The position numbers and the translations under genes are program-made. 45,443 bases of DNA. Source: Aquidulcibacter sp. Lineage in GTDB: Bacteria > Pseudomonadota > Alphaproteobacteria > Caulobacterales > Aquidulcibacteraceae. The stretch is taken from positions 1 to 45,443 of the forward strand of contig NZ_JADCBK010000079.1 in the NCBI RefSeq assembly GCF_020253525.1. The letters are read 5' to 3'. This document shows positions 15,891-24,513 of the stretch, piece after piece. Each line of letters begins with the position of its first letter. Within the stretch, counting starts at the first letter, position 1. A model generated the notes under the pieces. That model saw only the letters and a program-made list of their open reading frames with translations. It did not search any database and had not been told where the DNA came from.

Positions 15891-17156
15891 GTGAACCCTA
15901 TGATCCGCAAAAGTCGAGCGACCCGCCTTCTCTTAGTCTGCACCGCCTTGAGCAGCTTGCTTGCGGGTTGTGCCAGTGTGGCTGGCTCTGAAGACCATGT
16001 TGCGCCTGTAGCCACCTTAAAGGGCAGCCCGGTCTCCAAGACCCAGACCGATTATACAGCGGCCTTAAGGTGCGTGGCCGATGTTGCCGGTAGCCAAGAC
16101 TTTCCTGCTCCCCGCATCGCCGTAGGCCATATCACCGATATGACCGGTGCCGATGACCTCTATCTGGGGCGGCGTTTAACCCAAGGGGCAACCTTGATGG
16201 CCATTACGGCCGTCTCCAATGCCGGCATGCGGGTGATTGAACGCTTTGATACCGGCGTTACCCAAGTGGATTTGGACTTTGCCAATAATCGCCTGTTGCG
16301 GGATTCACCCACCGTGATCCGCACCCCGCAAGAAGGTCAGATCCAGGGCGTCGCTCTTTATATCGTAGGCGGGATCAGCGAATATAATCATAATATTCAA
16401 TCGCGTGGCCAAGATGCAGCCTTCAGCAAGACTGGCCGCAATGGCGGTTCAGCCTTTGTTGCCAATGGCGATTATGTCGTCGATGTCGGCATGGATTTGC
16501 GCCTGATCGATGCACGCACCACCGAAGTCATCGCCGTCAAATCCTATCGCAAACAAGTGCGTGGCCAACAACGTGAGCTCGGCGCCTTGATCGCCAATGG
16601 CTCCGAAACGCTGGATTTTGGCCTCGGCGGGCGACGGAATGAGCCTATTCAAACCGCTATTCGCAGCATCATTGACCGTTCGGTGTTTGAGTTTACCGCA
16701 GGTCTCTATGGCCAAGATGCATCGCATTGCTTGAGCCTCGCCCAACAGGTTGAGGCAATCCCTGCGCGTACCTCGGTTGCGACAATGCGCGCACCCGTCC
16801 AGCGCGCCACGGCCACCCCATCCGCCGCACGCCCTGTGGCACGCCCCGCAGCACCGGATATGGCGGCATTCCCTCAGACTTCCAGAATGGAACCTGCTGC
16901 CATCGCGCCACCCTCGGTGCCGCTGGCACCCTGGCTACAACAATCCCGTGTTGGCCAGAGCCAAGTACAGGCCAGTCCATCACAAGCTAGACCCCAGTCG
17001 CCAGAATTGGCTGACGGTCAAACAAACTTCGGGCAGACCCAATTGAACGCTCCATTACGGGGTCTTCGAGCGGGTCAATTAGATCAACCCTTCGTGCCCG
17101 GGGACCGGTCCAACAGTGAGACGATGCAGGAACGCCTGCGTCGCGAGGGGAGCTAG
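15891..17156 (+). CDS. hfaB: Holdfast anchor secretion lipoprotein HfaB (CsgG family)
   Basis: A 421-residue protein with a lipobox LLAGC, so it is likely lipidated and anchored in the outer membrane. Residues from about 60 to 290 resemble CsgG, the curli secretion pore (IAVGHITDMTGADDL, RRLTQGATLMAITAV). The last 120 residues are rich in Pro, Ala and Gln and look disordered, beyond the usual CsgG end. It should export or stabilise HfaA and HfaD. The start is GTG at 15891 or ATG at 15900; neither has a clear ribosome-binding site, so translation is probably coupled to hfaA, 18 bases upstream. Confidence 0.85.
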   Translation: MNPMIRKSRATRLLLVCTALSSLLAGCASVAGSEDHVAPVATLKGSPVSKTQTDYTAALRCVADVAGSQDFPAPRIAVGHITDMTGADDLYLGRRLTQGATLMAITAVSNAGMRVIERFDTGVTQVDLDFANNRLLRDSPTVIRTPQEGQIQGVALYIVGGISEYNHNIQSRGQDAAFSKTGRNGGSAFVANGDYVVDVGMDLRLIDARTTEVIAVKSYRKQVRGQQRELGALIANGSETLDFGLGGRRNEPIQTAIRSIIDRSVFEFTAGLYGQDASHCLSLAQQVEAIPARTSVATMRAPVQRATATPSAARPVARPAAPDMAAFPQTSRMEPAAIAPPSVPLAPWLQQSRVGQSQVQASPSQARPQSPELADGQTNFGQTQLNAPLRGLRAGQLDQPFVPGDRSNSETMQERLRREGS

Positions 17157-17175
17157 CGGCATTGTTGGGCTCATG

Positions 17176-17217
17176 CTCGGTGAGGTACGGGCATCATCTC
17201 CTAACCTCCTCATCGAG
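17176..17217 (+). promoter_or_regulatory. Stem-loop between hfaB and hfaD
   Basis: CTCGGTGAGG (17176-17185) pairs with CCTCATCGAG (17208-17217), ten pairs with one G-U, closing a 22-nt loop. No T-run follows. In the 124-base gap inside the operon it could slow transcription or protect an hfaD message from decay, setting the HfaB to HfaD ratio. Confidence 0.45.
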
Positions 17218-17280
17218 CCAGTATGTAACCAGCCAAACAAGAGCAAAAAGCTCTAACGGCAATCAAGAGGGAAGTATCCA

Positions 17281-18240
17281 GTGACTAAAAAATCACTTTT
17301 CATCACCGCAACCGCCATCGCGCTCAGCGCTTCGGTTGTTTCGTCGGCAATGGCGCAGCGCACCGTGATCAACACGAGCCAAAACAATGTGGCACGTGCG
17401 ATTGCTGAAACCAATGCAGGCATCACCCGTGCAGGCAACATTGCTGGCGGCAAGGTTGAGGCAACTGCCGCAGCGATTGGCAACACGTCGTCGATCGATG
17501 TGAGCCGTGTGGCAACAATCTCCAACACCCAGACCAACATCGCCCCAGTTTCATCGACCCTGAACCTGACTGCGGTCAATGGCGCAGCCAATAACTTCAA
17601 GGATGTCACCGCAACTTCGGCAGCGATTGCCAACTCTGCGACCATCAAAGTCGCCAATACCTCGGCTGATGCAACCGGCATCACCAACACCCAACGCGCT
17701 TGGGGCGCAACCCAATCGCGTTTGAACAGCAATATCGGCGGTGTAACCGGCAAGGTGGAGCAAACCTCTGCTGCCATCGGCAACACCTTCTCGGCTGAAG
17801 TCTCTGGCCCAGTCGGCACCATCAACACCTACCAAGCCTATTGGGGTGATGTGAGCAGCCAATTGAACACCACTGTGAACAATGTCAGCGGTGACGTGAC
17901 AGGTACCTCTGCTGCAATCTGCAACAGCGGCACAGTGAAGGCGACGACTGCCGCCAGCATCAATCTGAACAACACCCAAGTCTGCAACATTGACCCAAGT
18001 GCTACCACCAACGCTCTGATCCAGAATGTTGGCGGCAAGGTCACTTTGACCACGGCAGCGATCGGCAACACCTTCTCGTTGAACGCTTTGCCAACGTCGA
18101 CCTTGAACGTGAACAGCTTCCAAAACAATGGCGCCATCAATGTCGCCACCTCTAACCTGACCTTGGCAAACGTGGCTGGCGATATCGCCTCGACCACCGC
18201 TGCTATTGGCAACAGCTTCACCATCTCGGGTGGCAACTAA
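17281..18240 (+). CDS. hfaD: Holdfast anchor adhesin HfaD, six-repeat surface protein
   Basis: A 319-residue exported protein with a signal peptide ending at SSAMAQ (residue 26). The rest is six copies of a 48-49-residue unit, each marked by a core like V-x-x-T-x-A-A-I-G-N near residues 60, 108, 157, 205, 254 and 302. The regular spacing suggests a beta-solenoid. Cys214 in repeat 4 replaces the Gly of other cores, and Cys235 lies 21 residues later; these are the only cysteines and may form a disulfide. As I recall, Caulobacter HfaD is longer (about 420 residues). The start is GTG at 17281 after AGAGGGAAG. The order hfaA-hfaB-hfaD supports the name. Confidence 0.75.
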   Translation: MTKKSLFITATAIALSASVVSSAMAQRTVINTSQNNVARAIAETNAGITRAGNIAGGKVEATAAAIGNTSSIDVSRVATISNTQTNIAPVSSTLNLTAVNGAANNFKDVTATSAAIANSATIKVANTSADATGITNTQRAWGATQSRLNSNIGGVTGKVEQTSAAIGNTFSAEVSGPVGTINTYQAYWGDVSSQLNTTVNNVSGDVTGTSAAICNSGTVKATTAASINLNNTQVCNIDPSATTNALIQNVGGKVTLTTAAIGNTFSLNALPTSTLNVNSFQNNGAINVATSNLTLANVAGDIASTTAAIGNSFTISGGN

Positions 18241-18277
18241 ACAGGACGGGGCTGTCTCAGTCCCGTAATACTGGCTC

Positions 18278-18313
18278 GGGCCAATCTGTCTTGCGGCAGG
18301 TTGGCCCTTTTTT
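18278..18313 (+). terminator. Rho-independent terminator of the hfa operon
   Basis: GGGCCAATCTG (18278-18288) pairs with CAGGTTGGCCC (18297-18307), with one G-U pair, and six T follow. This is a strong intrinsic terminator closing hfaABD just before the convergent hydroxylase gene. Confidence 0.92.
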
Positions 18314-18322
18314 GTGCGCGGC

Positions 18323-19498
18323 CTATGTGACGGGTTCGAAGCTTTCAACAGCCGCCAAAAGGGCAGCAACCAAATGGCGCTCCTCCTCGGTCAAGTCGGG
18401 ATGCCAGATGTTGAAAATGAGGACAACGCGTGTTCCCGTGCCCTGATTGCGGGCTTCATGCTCAATCGTATCGTCAAACACCCAAGCTTTGCCCCGCTCC
18501 CATAAGCGGACTTGGTTGCCAACCCGGAACCAACAGCCATCCGGAACCAGCAAGGGAAGATGGCAGACTAAGCGTGAGTTCAAAAAGCCGGTATGGGGGG
18601 CGATCCAAGCACCGGGAGTCAATTTCGAAAACAAAACAAAGGGCGCACGGCCTTCAATGGCCTCTAACGGTACCCCATCGAGAGCGGCCAATGTCTTTGG
18701 GCATCGTTCGGCCAAAGGGCTTTGGCGTTTGCCGTCGCGGATTAGATAGGCGGCGGTCCAATCCTCAACCGAGGAGACAGCTTCCTTCGTCCCGCTTCCA
18801 ACGAAATGGGCGGACTTTTCAGCCTCCACCTCGATATAGGGACCAAAATGGGTGCCCTCTTCTAGGATTGGCATCAGCTCAGACACCATATCCTCAGTCG
18901 CGGCTTCAACTTGATCCAGCCAAGCAAAACGCGCGCGGTCGTAAAATTCGATCGCCGGCAGCTCTGGGAAGAAATACGCGCGCGGCGTTGGAACATAGCG
19001 TTGCTTCCGCCCCGTCAAAATATCGAGACTATCGCGAAAGCGGCGGCTGGATCGAGCGGGGTGGAAGCCTGCCTTTTCTACCTCAGCCTGCAGATAATCG
19101 CTCAAACCTTGTTTCAGCTTGGCATGGGTCTCGCGCGCGCGTTTGAGCTCAGCGGCGATTTGGGGCGGAAGACCTTGGGTATCTGGGACAAGTACCTCCA
19201 GATGCGCATAAAAGCCCATCGCCGCGCGCCGATGACCTAAAGCAACCAAAGCATCAGCTTTGATCAAATTAGCCCGAATGTTATCCGGATCCTGATCGAG
19301 GATGTGGGTGACCGCAGACACTTCCGCTTGCCGGTCACCGGCCGCTTGATAGGCCATGGAAAGGGCGAGCCAGACGGCGGTATCTGCCGCGCCAGCCTCA
19401 ACAATGGATTGAAACTTGGCGATGGCTGTTGCGAAGTCGCCCGCGCGCAGGGCCTGCATCCCAGCATTGCCAGCCGCCTCCATCGCAGCCGCATTCAT
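18323..19498 (-). CDS. TPR protein with aspartyl/asparaginyl beta-hydroxylase domain
   Basis: A 391-residue protein. Residues 1-110 form TPR-like helices (GNAGMQALRAGDFATAIAKFQ and following), and the C-terminal half is an Asp/Asn beta-hydroxylase domain of the 2-oxoglutarate/iron class. Iron ligands are likely the histidines of IAPHTGFLNSRL and DDTIEHEARN, and the arginine of GTRVVLIF would hold 2-oxoglutarate. Homologues hydroxylate Asp/Asn in proteins or modify lipid A, so the substrate here is open. The start at 19498 follows AAAGGA; an ATG at 19519 would add seven residues. It lies 63 bases downstream of the S9 peptidase gene on the same strand, so the two may be co-transcribed, and is convergent with hfaD. 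Confidence 0.82.
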   Translation of the reverse strand: MNAAAMEAAGNAGMQALRAGDFATAIAKFQSIVEAGAADTAVWLALSMAYQAAGDRQAEVSAVTHILDQDPDNIRANLIKADALVALGHRRAAMGFYAHLEVLVPDTQGLPPQIAAELKRARETHAKLKQGLSDYLQAEVEKAGFHPARSSRRFRDSLDILTGRKQRYVPTPRAYFFPELPAIEFYDRARFAWLDQVEAATEDMVSELMPILEEGTHFGPYIEVEAEKSAHFVGSGTKEAVSSVEDWTAAYLIRDGKRQSPLAERCPKTLAALDGVPLEAIEGRAPFVLFSKLTPGAWIAPHTGFLNSRLVCHLPLLVPDGCWFRVGNQVRLWERGKAWVFDDTIEHEARNQGTGTRVVLIFNIWHPDLTEEERHLVAALLAAVESFEPVT

Positions 19499-19561
19499 GG
19501 CAAATCCTTTGGCTGTCATATGCCCGCGTCTCTTAGCCTAACCTCTCACGCAGCGGCCGTA

Positions 19562-21616
19562 CTATTGGCCGCCCGGCGGGGCATAGGTCTCAACCCATTT
19601 GCGGACTTCTTGATACCAGAACAGAGAATTTTGTGGCCGCAGAATCCAATGGTTCTCATTGGCGTAGTAGATAAAGCGCGACGGAACGCCTTTCTTTTGA
19701 AGGGTGTTGAACAATTCAATGCCGTGATTGACTGGAACCCGCAGATCGAGCTGGCCATGAATAACCAGCGTGGGGGTTTTGAAATTGGCGGCCATCATAT
19801 TGGGGCTGATGGCTTGGAACTTCTCAGGCTCTTCCCACGCTTCATAATAGCGGTTTTCGTTGGCCCCATAATCGGCACCGATCTGGGTATATTGATTATA
19901 GACGGGGGCATGGGCCACCAAGGCTTTGAACGGATGGGGCCGGCCCAGTAGGACCGTGGCGAGATAACCGCCATAGCTGCCACCGGCGGCAACCATGCGT
20001 TCGGAATCCACCCATTTTTGCGCTTTCAGATAGTCCGCCGCGGCAATTGTATCTTGATAGGGCAAGGTCACCCAATCAGGCTGGATGGCATCGGTAAAGG
20101 CATCGCCAAAGCCCGATGAGCCGTGGAAATTATGCCAAGTGGTCACATAACCCCACCCCGCAAAGACTTGCGCATTCCAGCGGTAAGACCATTGGTCGGT
20201 AATCCCGACATGGGGGCCACCATGCAGCAAGAACATCACCGGATATTTTTTTGACGCGTCAAACTTGGGCGGCTTGACGACCCACATCTGAATGTCGGCT
20301 CCATTGCCGCCGCGATAGCTAACCGATTCCACTTTGCCCATGTCCACTTTGGCCAATAAAGCGTCGTTGAAGCGGGAAAGCTGGCTGGTTTGGCCTGTCG
20401 CGCCATCGATACGGACCAAGGTGGCGGGGCTTGAAAAACTTGCCTGCAGGCCAACAAGGCCGCGCCCGGCAGCGGCAATGCCGGCGAAATCGCCATCCTT
20501 TGTGATCCGCCGTGGCGTCGCCCCAGTGAGGTCCATTCTGAACAGACGCCGGGTTGGCCGATCCTCAGCAATCACCCACAGCGATTTGGAATCAGCAGCC
20601 CACGTAACTTCTGCGGCCGACCAGTCCCAATTGGCCGACAAATCGCGCGGTGCAGCCCCTGCTGCTTGGCGGTCCAACAGCATGACGCGTTGGCGATCTG
20701 CGGCCGCGACAATAACATTCGAGCTCCAGCTCAAATAGCGCCCATCCGGGCTATAATGAGGCTCATTATCCCCTGCGAGATTCGCGCTTGTCAGATTGCG
20801 TGCGGTTCCTGCAGCCAGCGACAACACAAACACATCCGAATTGGGGCGGGTACCCTTGGTGTCGCTTTCGCCTACGAATGCGATCTCTTGGCCATCTGGG
20901 GCGATGTCATAATCCTCTGCGCCGGGGGTGCGAAACTCAATCGCGACCCCAGCCGGGCGGGTCAGTGCAACAGGGTCCCCGGCATTGATCGAAATGGCAT
21001 AGAGGTGGGGCTGACGCTCATCAAGAAAGCGGTCCCAATAGCTGATGGGCGCTTTATCCCAAACGCGGGCCTGCATGGTGGTCGAGGCGCGGTCTTTCAA
21101 CCGCTTGCCCTGATCTTCCCATGTTTGCAGATCGGGAAAGATCGAGCTGATGAAGGCAATTCTCTGGCTGTCGGGGAACCATTTAGGCGCGGATACCCCC
21201 GTTGGCACGCCCGTCAAGCGGCGGGCTTCGCCCCCGTCGGGGGCGATCACATAAAGCTGGTTGGCTTGGTCATTGCCGCGCTTGGAGACAAAGGCGATCC
21301 ACTTGCCGTCCGGGCTCCAAACGGGGGAGACGTCATTGCCTTCCCCACTGGTGAGTTGGCGGCTGGTACCGGTCTCAGTAGAGATCACCCAGAGCGCGGT
21401 AAAGCTGCGGTCGCTCTCAGCATCAAACCGCGTCACCGGCACGACCGAAAACCGGCCATCGGGTGACAAAGAGGGCGCGCCGACACGTTGCAATTGCCAC
21501 ATGAGTTCAGGCGTCAGCGGTCCTTTAGCTGGATTGGATTGTGCGACGCCTTGGCTAGCCCAAGCCAGTCCGCAGGCGGCTAAACCGATCAAGCCCCAAT
21601 TCCTCAAAACTCGCAC
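19562..21616 (-). CDS. S9 family peptidase (acylaminoacyl-peptidase/DPP-like), exported
   Basis: A 684-residue exported serine peptidase. The signal peptide covers about 1-25 (LAWASQGVAQ). A beta-propeller made of TolB/WD-like blades (SPDGRF, SPVWSPDGKWIAFVS, YSPDGRYLSWSS) fills most of residues 30-400, and the hydrolase domain follows. Ser547 in GGSYGGYLA is the nucleophile; the Asp of GQLDLRVP and the His of ENHWI complete the triad. The start is GTG at 21616 with GGAGGGA seven bases upstream. The family removes dipeptides or acylated residues from peptide ends. It is the second S9 enzyme here, of a different subgroup from the one at 1.8 kb. Confidence 0.92.
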   Translation of the reverse strand: MRVLRNWGLIGLAACGLAWASQGVAQSNPAKGPLTPELMWQLQRVGAPSLSPDGRFSVVPVTRFDAESDRSFTALWVISTETGTSRQLTSGEGNDVSPVWSPDGKWIAFVSKRGNDQANQLYVIAPDGGEARRLTGVPTGVSAPKWFPDSQRIAFISSIFPDLQTWEDQGKRLKDRASTTMQARVWDKAPISYWDRFLDERQPHLYAISINAGDPVALTRPAGVAIEFRTPGAEDYDIAPDGQEIAFVGESDTKGTRPNSDVFVLSLAAGTARNLTSANLAGDNEPHYSPDGRYLSWSSNVIVAAADRQRVMLLDRQAAGAAPRDLSANWDWSAAEVTWAADSKSLWVIAEDRPTRRLFRMDLTGATPRRITKDGDFAGIAAAGRGLVGLQASFSSPATLVRIDGATGQTSQLSRFNDALLAKVDMGKVESVSYRGGNGADIQMWVVKPPKFDASKKYPVMFLLHGGPHVGITDQWSYRWNAQVFAGWGYVTTWHNFHGSSGFGDAFTDAIQPDWVTLPYQDTIAAADYLKAQKWVDSERMVAAGGSYGGYLATVLLGRPHPFKALVAHAPVYNQYTQIGADYGANENRYYEAWEEPEKFQAISPNMMAANFKTPTLVIHGQLDLRVPVNHGIELFNTLQKKGVPSRFIYYANENHWILRPQNSLFWYQEVRKWVETYAPPGGQ

Positions 21617-21979
21617 GTGCGTCCCTCCAGCTAGACTCCGTTTTTGTCTTCTCTAAGCGGATCGTGGTTGAAAGCTAGGCCGGGGGGGCGATCACAAAAA
21701 GTTTTTTCACATCTCCTGAGGCTCATTGCTTAAGCCGCGCCCTTGCGCCTGCCGCATAAGGGCTAAAGCGCCTGTCATGCTTAGGAGAAATTTACTTCAA
21801 TTCCGCCGGTCCTGAGTTGCCTTAGCTGAATAGCCAACCCCCAACTCGACCAAATTTGATCTATCTTTGACTAAAAAAGCCAATTTGCAGGGTAGAAATT
21901 CTATGCCTTGTTTCAAAATTCCGCTTTAAACCTTCGGATTTATCGGTCCATCCACGCATTCACGTTCGGGGACCACCTG
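21617..21979. other. Divergent intergenic region before the subtilase gene
   Basis: About 360 bases between the S9 peptidase gene and the subtilase gene, transcribed away from each other. A TTGACT at about 21867 followed 17-18 bases later by GGTAGAAAT could be a weak sigma-70-type promoter for the subtilase. An upstream in-frame ATG at 21908 exists but precedes the signal peptide by 24 unlikely residues. No RNA gene is seen. Confidence 0.4.
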
Positions 21980-24148
21980 ATGAAATCCATTCTACTTTCC
22001 ATGACCGCCGCTGCAGCCCTTGTTCCATGCAGCGCAGCACTCGCTCAAACCGCCGCCCTTCCAACAGGCCAAGAACTTGCTTGGTCATCTGCTGCCGCGC
22101 GCGTTGGCGCATTTAAGCCTCGCCCTTGGGCAGCACGTGGCACCAATGTAACCATCGCCATTATCGATTCAGGCATTCGCCGCGACCATATCGACTTCGC
22201 CGGTGCCATTACCGGTGGCTATAATGCTTTCACCAATCTGACCGGCACCGCCGCAGTCAACGACACCAATGGCCATGGCACGCACGTAGCCTCGCTGGCA
22301 GCGGCGCGCGCCAATGGGGTTGGCATGGTGGGGGTTGCCTCAAACGCGCGCATTCTGCCCGTTCAAGTGTTCCAAGGCTCCTCAACCTCAGACTTCTTTG
22401 TGGCGCGCGGCATTAATTACGCGACCAGCCAGCGTGCCTTCGTGATGAATTTAAGCTTGGGTGGCTCTACCATGAGCCCCACCATCCGCACCGCCCTACA
22501 AGGCGCACAAGCGGCTGGTCTTTTGATGGTGATTGCCGCGGGCAATGAAGGCCTTGCCAATCCATCCTTCCCCGCCCGTCACGCTTCTGAAGCGTGGGCA
22601 CGGGGCCAGATCATCGCTGTGGGTGCGGTTGACGCCAATAATGTCATTGCCAACTTCTCTAATCGGGCCGGCGATGCACGCAATTTCTATCTGGTGGCTC
22701 CTGGCGTCAGCCTCATTGGGGCCTTCCCTTCCGCCCCCAATGCCTATGCCATGATGAGCGGCACCTCGATGGCAGCGCCAGTGGTGGCCGGGGCTGCGGC
22801 TGTGGTGAAAAGCGCGTGGCCGTTCCTGACCGCACCAAGGGTTGCTGAAGTCCTGTTTGTGACCGCCACAGACCTCGGTGCCCGCGGGATCGACCCGATT
22901 TATGGCCGCGGTCTGCTTAATCTTGAACGCGCCCTCTTGCCCGTCGGCACCGTAACAACGGTCAGCTCCGCTGGGACAACGCCGCTGGCGCTTGCCCCGA
23001 CGTCTGCGGGGGCCGTGGCCATTGGGGCCAAGTCCTTTGCAGCCAATGGCGGGGCCTTTGAAGGGGTGGTGTTTGACGCCTTTGGACGCGACTTCGCCTA
23101 TGACTTTGCCACCAAAGCTCAAGACTTGCGGCCAGATTCAGTCTCCATCCTCGCGACAAGTTTGACCAACCGCATGCAGGCGACTTTGGCCAGTGTGGCA
23201 ACCCCAAGCGGCACATTGTCCTTGATGGCCGCCCCCGCCCAAGCGGCTGGTGGTGACGCCAGTGGTGGCCTGCATTTTGTCGGCAATCAAGGCCAGTCTT
23301 GGGCCGTTGCGATTGGCCAAGCCTCCCCCATTTTGGGTGCAAGCTTGACGGCTGGGGCTGCCCCCAGCGCCCGCCTCTTGGGCTTTGCCGACCACACCGC
23401 CTTGTTTGAAGGCACCACCGCCAGCGTGGCGAGCCAACGCACCTTGGACAATGGTCTCAGCCTGACCTTTGGCGCGCGCTTGCAAGGTGAGCAGTATAAG
23501 CGCCGGGGCCTGAACTGGACCCCCAATACAACAAGCCAAGCCAGCAGCGTCGAAGCCGCCCTAAGCCGCACCTTTGATCGCGTCAGCCTCAGCGCCAGCG
23601 TCGCCGCCATCCAAGAAGCACAAGGCCGCCTTGGCGATGTGGATAGCGAATTGTTTGGCCTGTCAGGGCCTGCCCGCACCCTTGCGGTCCAGACGGATTT
23701 GGCTTGGGCTGTTTCGCCGACTGCGTCGTTGAGTGCGCGGATGACCCATACCCAGACTGCCGCCCAAGTCGGTGGTGGGGCAAGCTTGGTCAGCTCGATC
23801 AGCGCAACCGAGGCCACCGCTTACGCGATCAATTTCGCCCAGCGTGACCTTTTGGCCAAAGGCGACCAGCTTGATCTTGCCATCGGGACGCCTCTGACCA
23901 GCCGCAGCGGTATGATGAATTTGTTCTTGGCAACCGGTGCAGACCCTGAAACCGGCGCGCCCATCATGACACGTCGCGGCATCAGCCTTGCGTCGAAAAC
24001 GCCGGAACAACGCTTTGAGGCCGTCTATACACGGACTTTGAGCCCAGATTCCGCCCTCGCCTTTGCCGTCATGGCGCGGCAAGATGCCGATGGCATTGCA
24101 GGCAAAGAAGATCAGGCCCTGATGGTGCGCTATCAGACCAGCTTCTAA
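21980..24148 (+). CDS. Exported S8 subtilisin-like serine protease with probable outer-membrane C-terminal domain
   Basis: A 722-residue protein with a signal peptide (1-23, ending ALAQ). The subtilase domain spans about 40-320 with Asp63 (AIIDSGI), His99 (GHGTHVA), oxyanion Asn189 (AAGNEG) and Ser263 (GTSMAAP), all intact. The remaining 400 residues alternate polar and hydrophobic residues, are rich in Gly, Ala and Ser, and end in YQTSF. A terminal aromatic residue is the usual outer-membrane barrel signal, so an autotransporter-like protease on the cell surface is likely, although I cannot delimit a barrel. The start at 21980 has GGGGA nearby and begins the signal peptide directly. Confidence 0.85.
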   Translation: MKSILLSMTAAAALVPCSAALAQTAALPTGQELAWSSAAARVGAFKPRPWAARGTNVTIAIIDSGIRRDHIDFAGAITGGYNAFTNLTGTAAVNDTNGHGTHVASLAAARANGVGMVGVASNARILPVQVFQGSSTSDFFVARGINYATSQRAFVMNLSLGGSTMSPTIRTALQGAQAAGLLMVIAAGNEGLANPSFPARHASEAWARGQIIAVGAVDANNVIANFSNRAGDARNFYLVAPGVSLIGAFPSAPNAYAMMSGTSMAAPVVAGAAAVVKSAWPFLTAPRVAEVLFVTATDLGARGIDPIYGRGLLNLERALLPVGTVTTVSSAGTTPLALAPTSAGAVAIGAKSFAANGGAFEGVVFDAFGRDFAYDFATKAQDLRPDSVSILATSLTNRMQATLASVATPSGTLSLMAAPAQAAGGDASGGLHFVGNQGQSWAVAIGQASPILGASLTAGAAPSARLLGFADHTALFEGTTASVASQRTLDNGLSLTFGARLQGEQYKRRGLNWTPNTTSQASSVEAALSRTFDRVSLSASVAAIQEAQGRLGDVDSELFGLSGPARTLAVQTDLAWAVSPTASLSARMTHTQTAAQVGGGASLVSSISATEATAYAINFAQRDLLAKGDQLDLAIGTPLTSRSGMMNLFLATGADPETGAPIMTRRGISLASKTPEQRFEAVYTRTLSPDSALAFAVMARQDADGIAGKEDQALMVRYQTSF

Positions 24149-24151
24149 GTC

Positions 24152-24210
24152 ACACCAAAGGTTCCCAAAGCCCCGCGGCTGGCACGTCCAGTCGCGGGGT
24201 TTGGTGTTTT
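24152..24210 (+). terminator. Terminator hairpin after the subtilase gene
   Basis: CCCCGCG(G)CTGG (24171-24182) pairs with CCAG(T)CGCGGGG across a CACGT loop, with flanking ACACCAAA/TTTGGTGT able to extend the stem. A T-run follows (TGTTTTTGGG). This is a plausible intrinsic terminator just before the tRNA-Leu gene on the other strand. Confidence 0.7.
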
Positions 24211-24224
24211 TGGGCTATCAGGAT

Positions 24225-24309
24225 TGGTAGGGACGGCCGGACTTGAACCGGCACGGATTGCTCCAACGGATTTTAAGTCCGGTGCGTCTACCTATTTCGC
24301 CACGTCCCC
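24225..24309 (-). tRNA. tRNA-Leu (anticodon UAA)
   Basis: On the minus strand the 85-nt sequence starts GGGGACG and pairs with CGTCCCT before a discriminator A and an encoded CCA. The anticodon loop is CTTAAAA (UAA). The T arm CCGG-TTCAAGT-CCGG is standard, and the long variable arm fits tRNA-Leu. Confidence 0.97.
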
Positions 24310-24513
24310 ATCTGCGCGCTTTGTGCGTCATACGCGCTTTTTGAGCAAGAGTGTGATGATGTAATCTATCGGCTTTCTGCACGCACATTTTAGGTGCCAT
24401 GCAGAAGATGGTGCCGCTTTTGGCGGGGGCTTGGCTTGCCGTAGCCCGCAAGCTCAGCCAGATTGGGGCCTCTGGGCCCCGTGACGGGCCGATTTGGCTG
24501 AAAGTTTTGGAAT

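Noticed and set aside
20755-21730. TGAGGCTCATT present twice
   Set aside because: One copy is inside the S9 peptidase coding sequence and the other in non-coding DNA; likely chance for a sequence this short.
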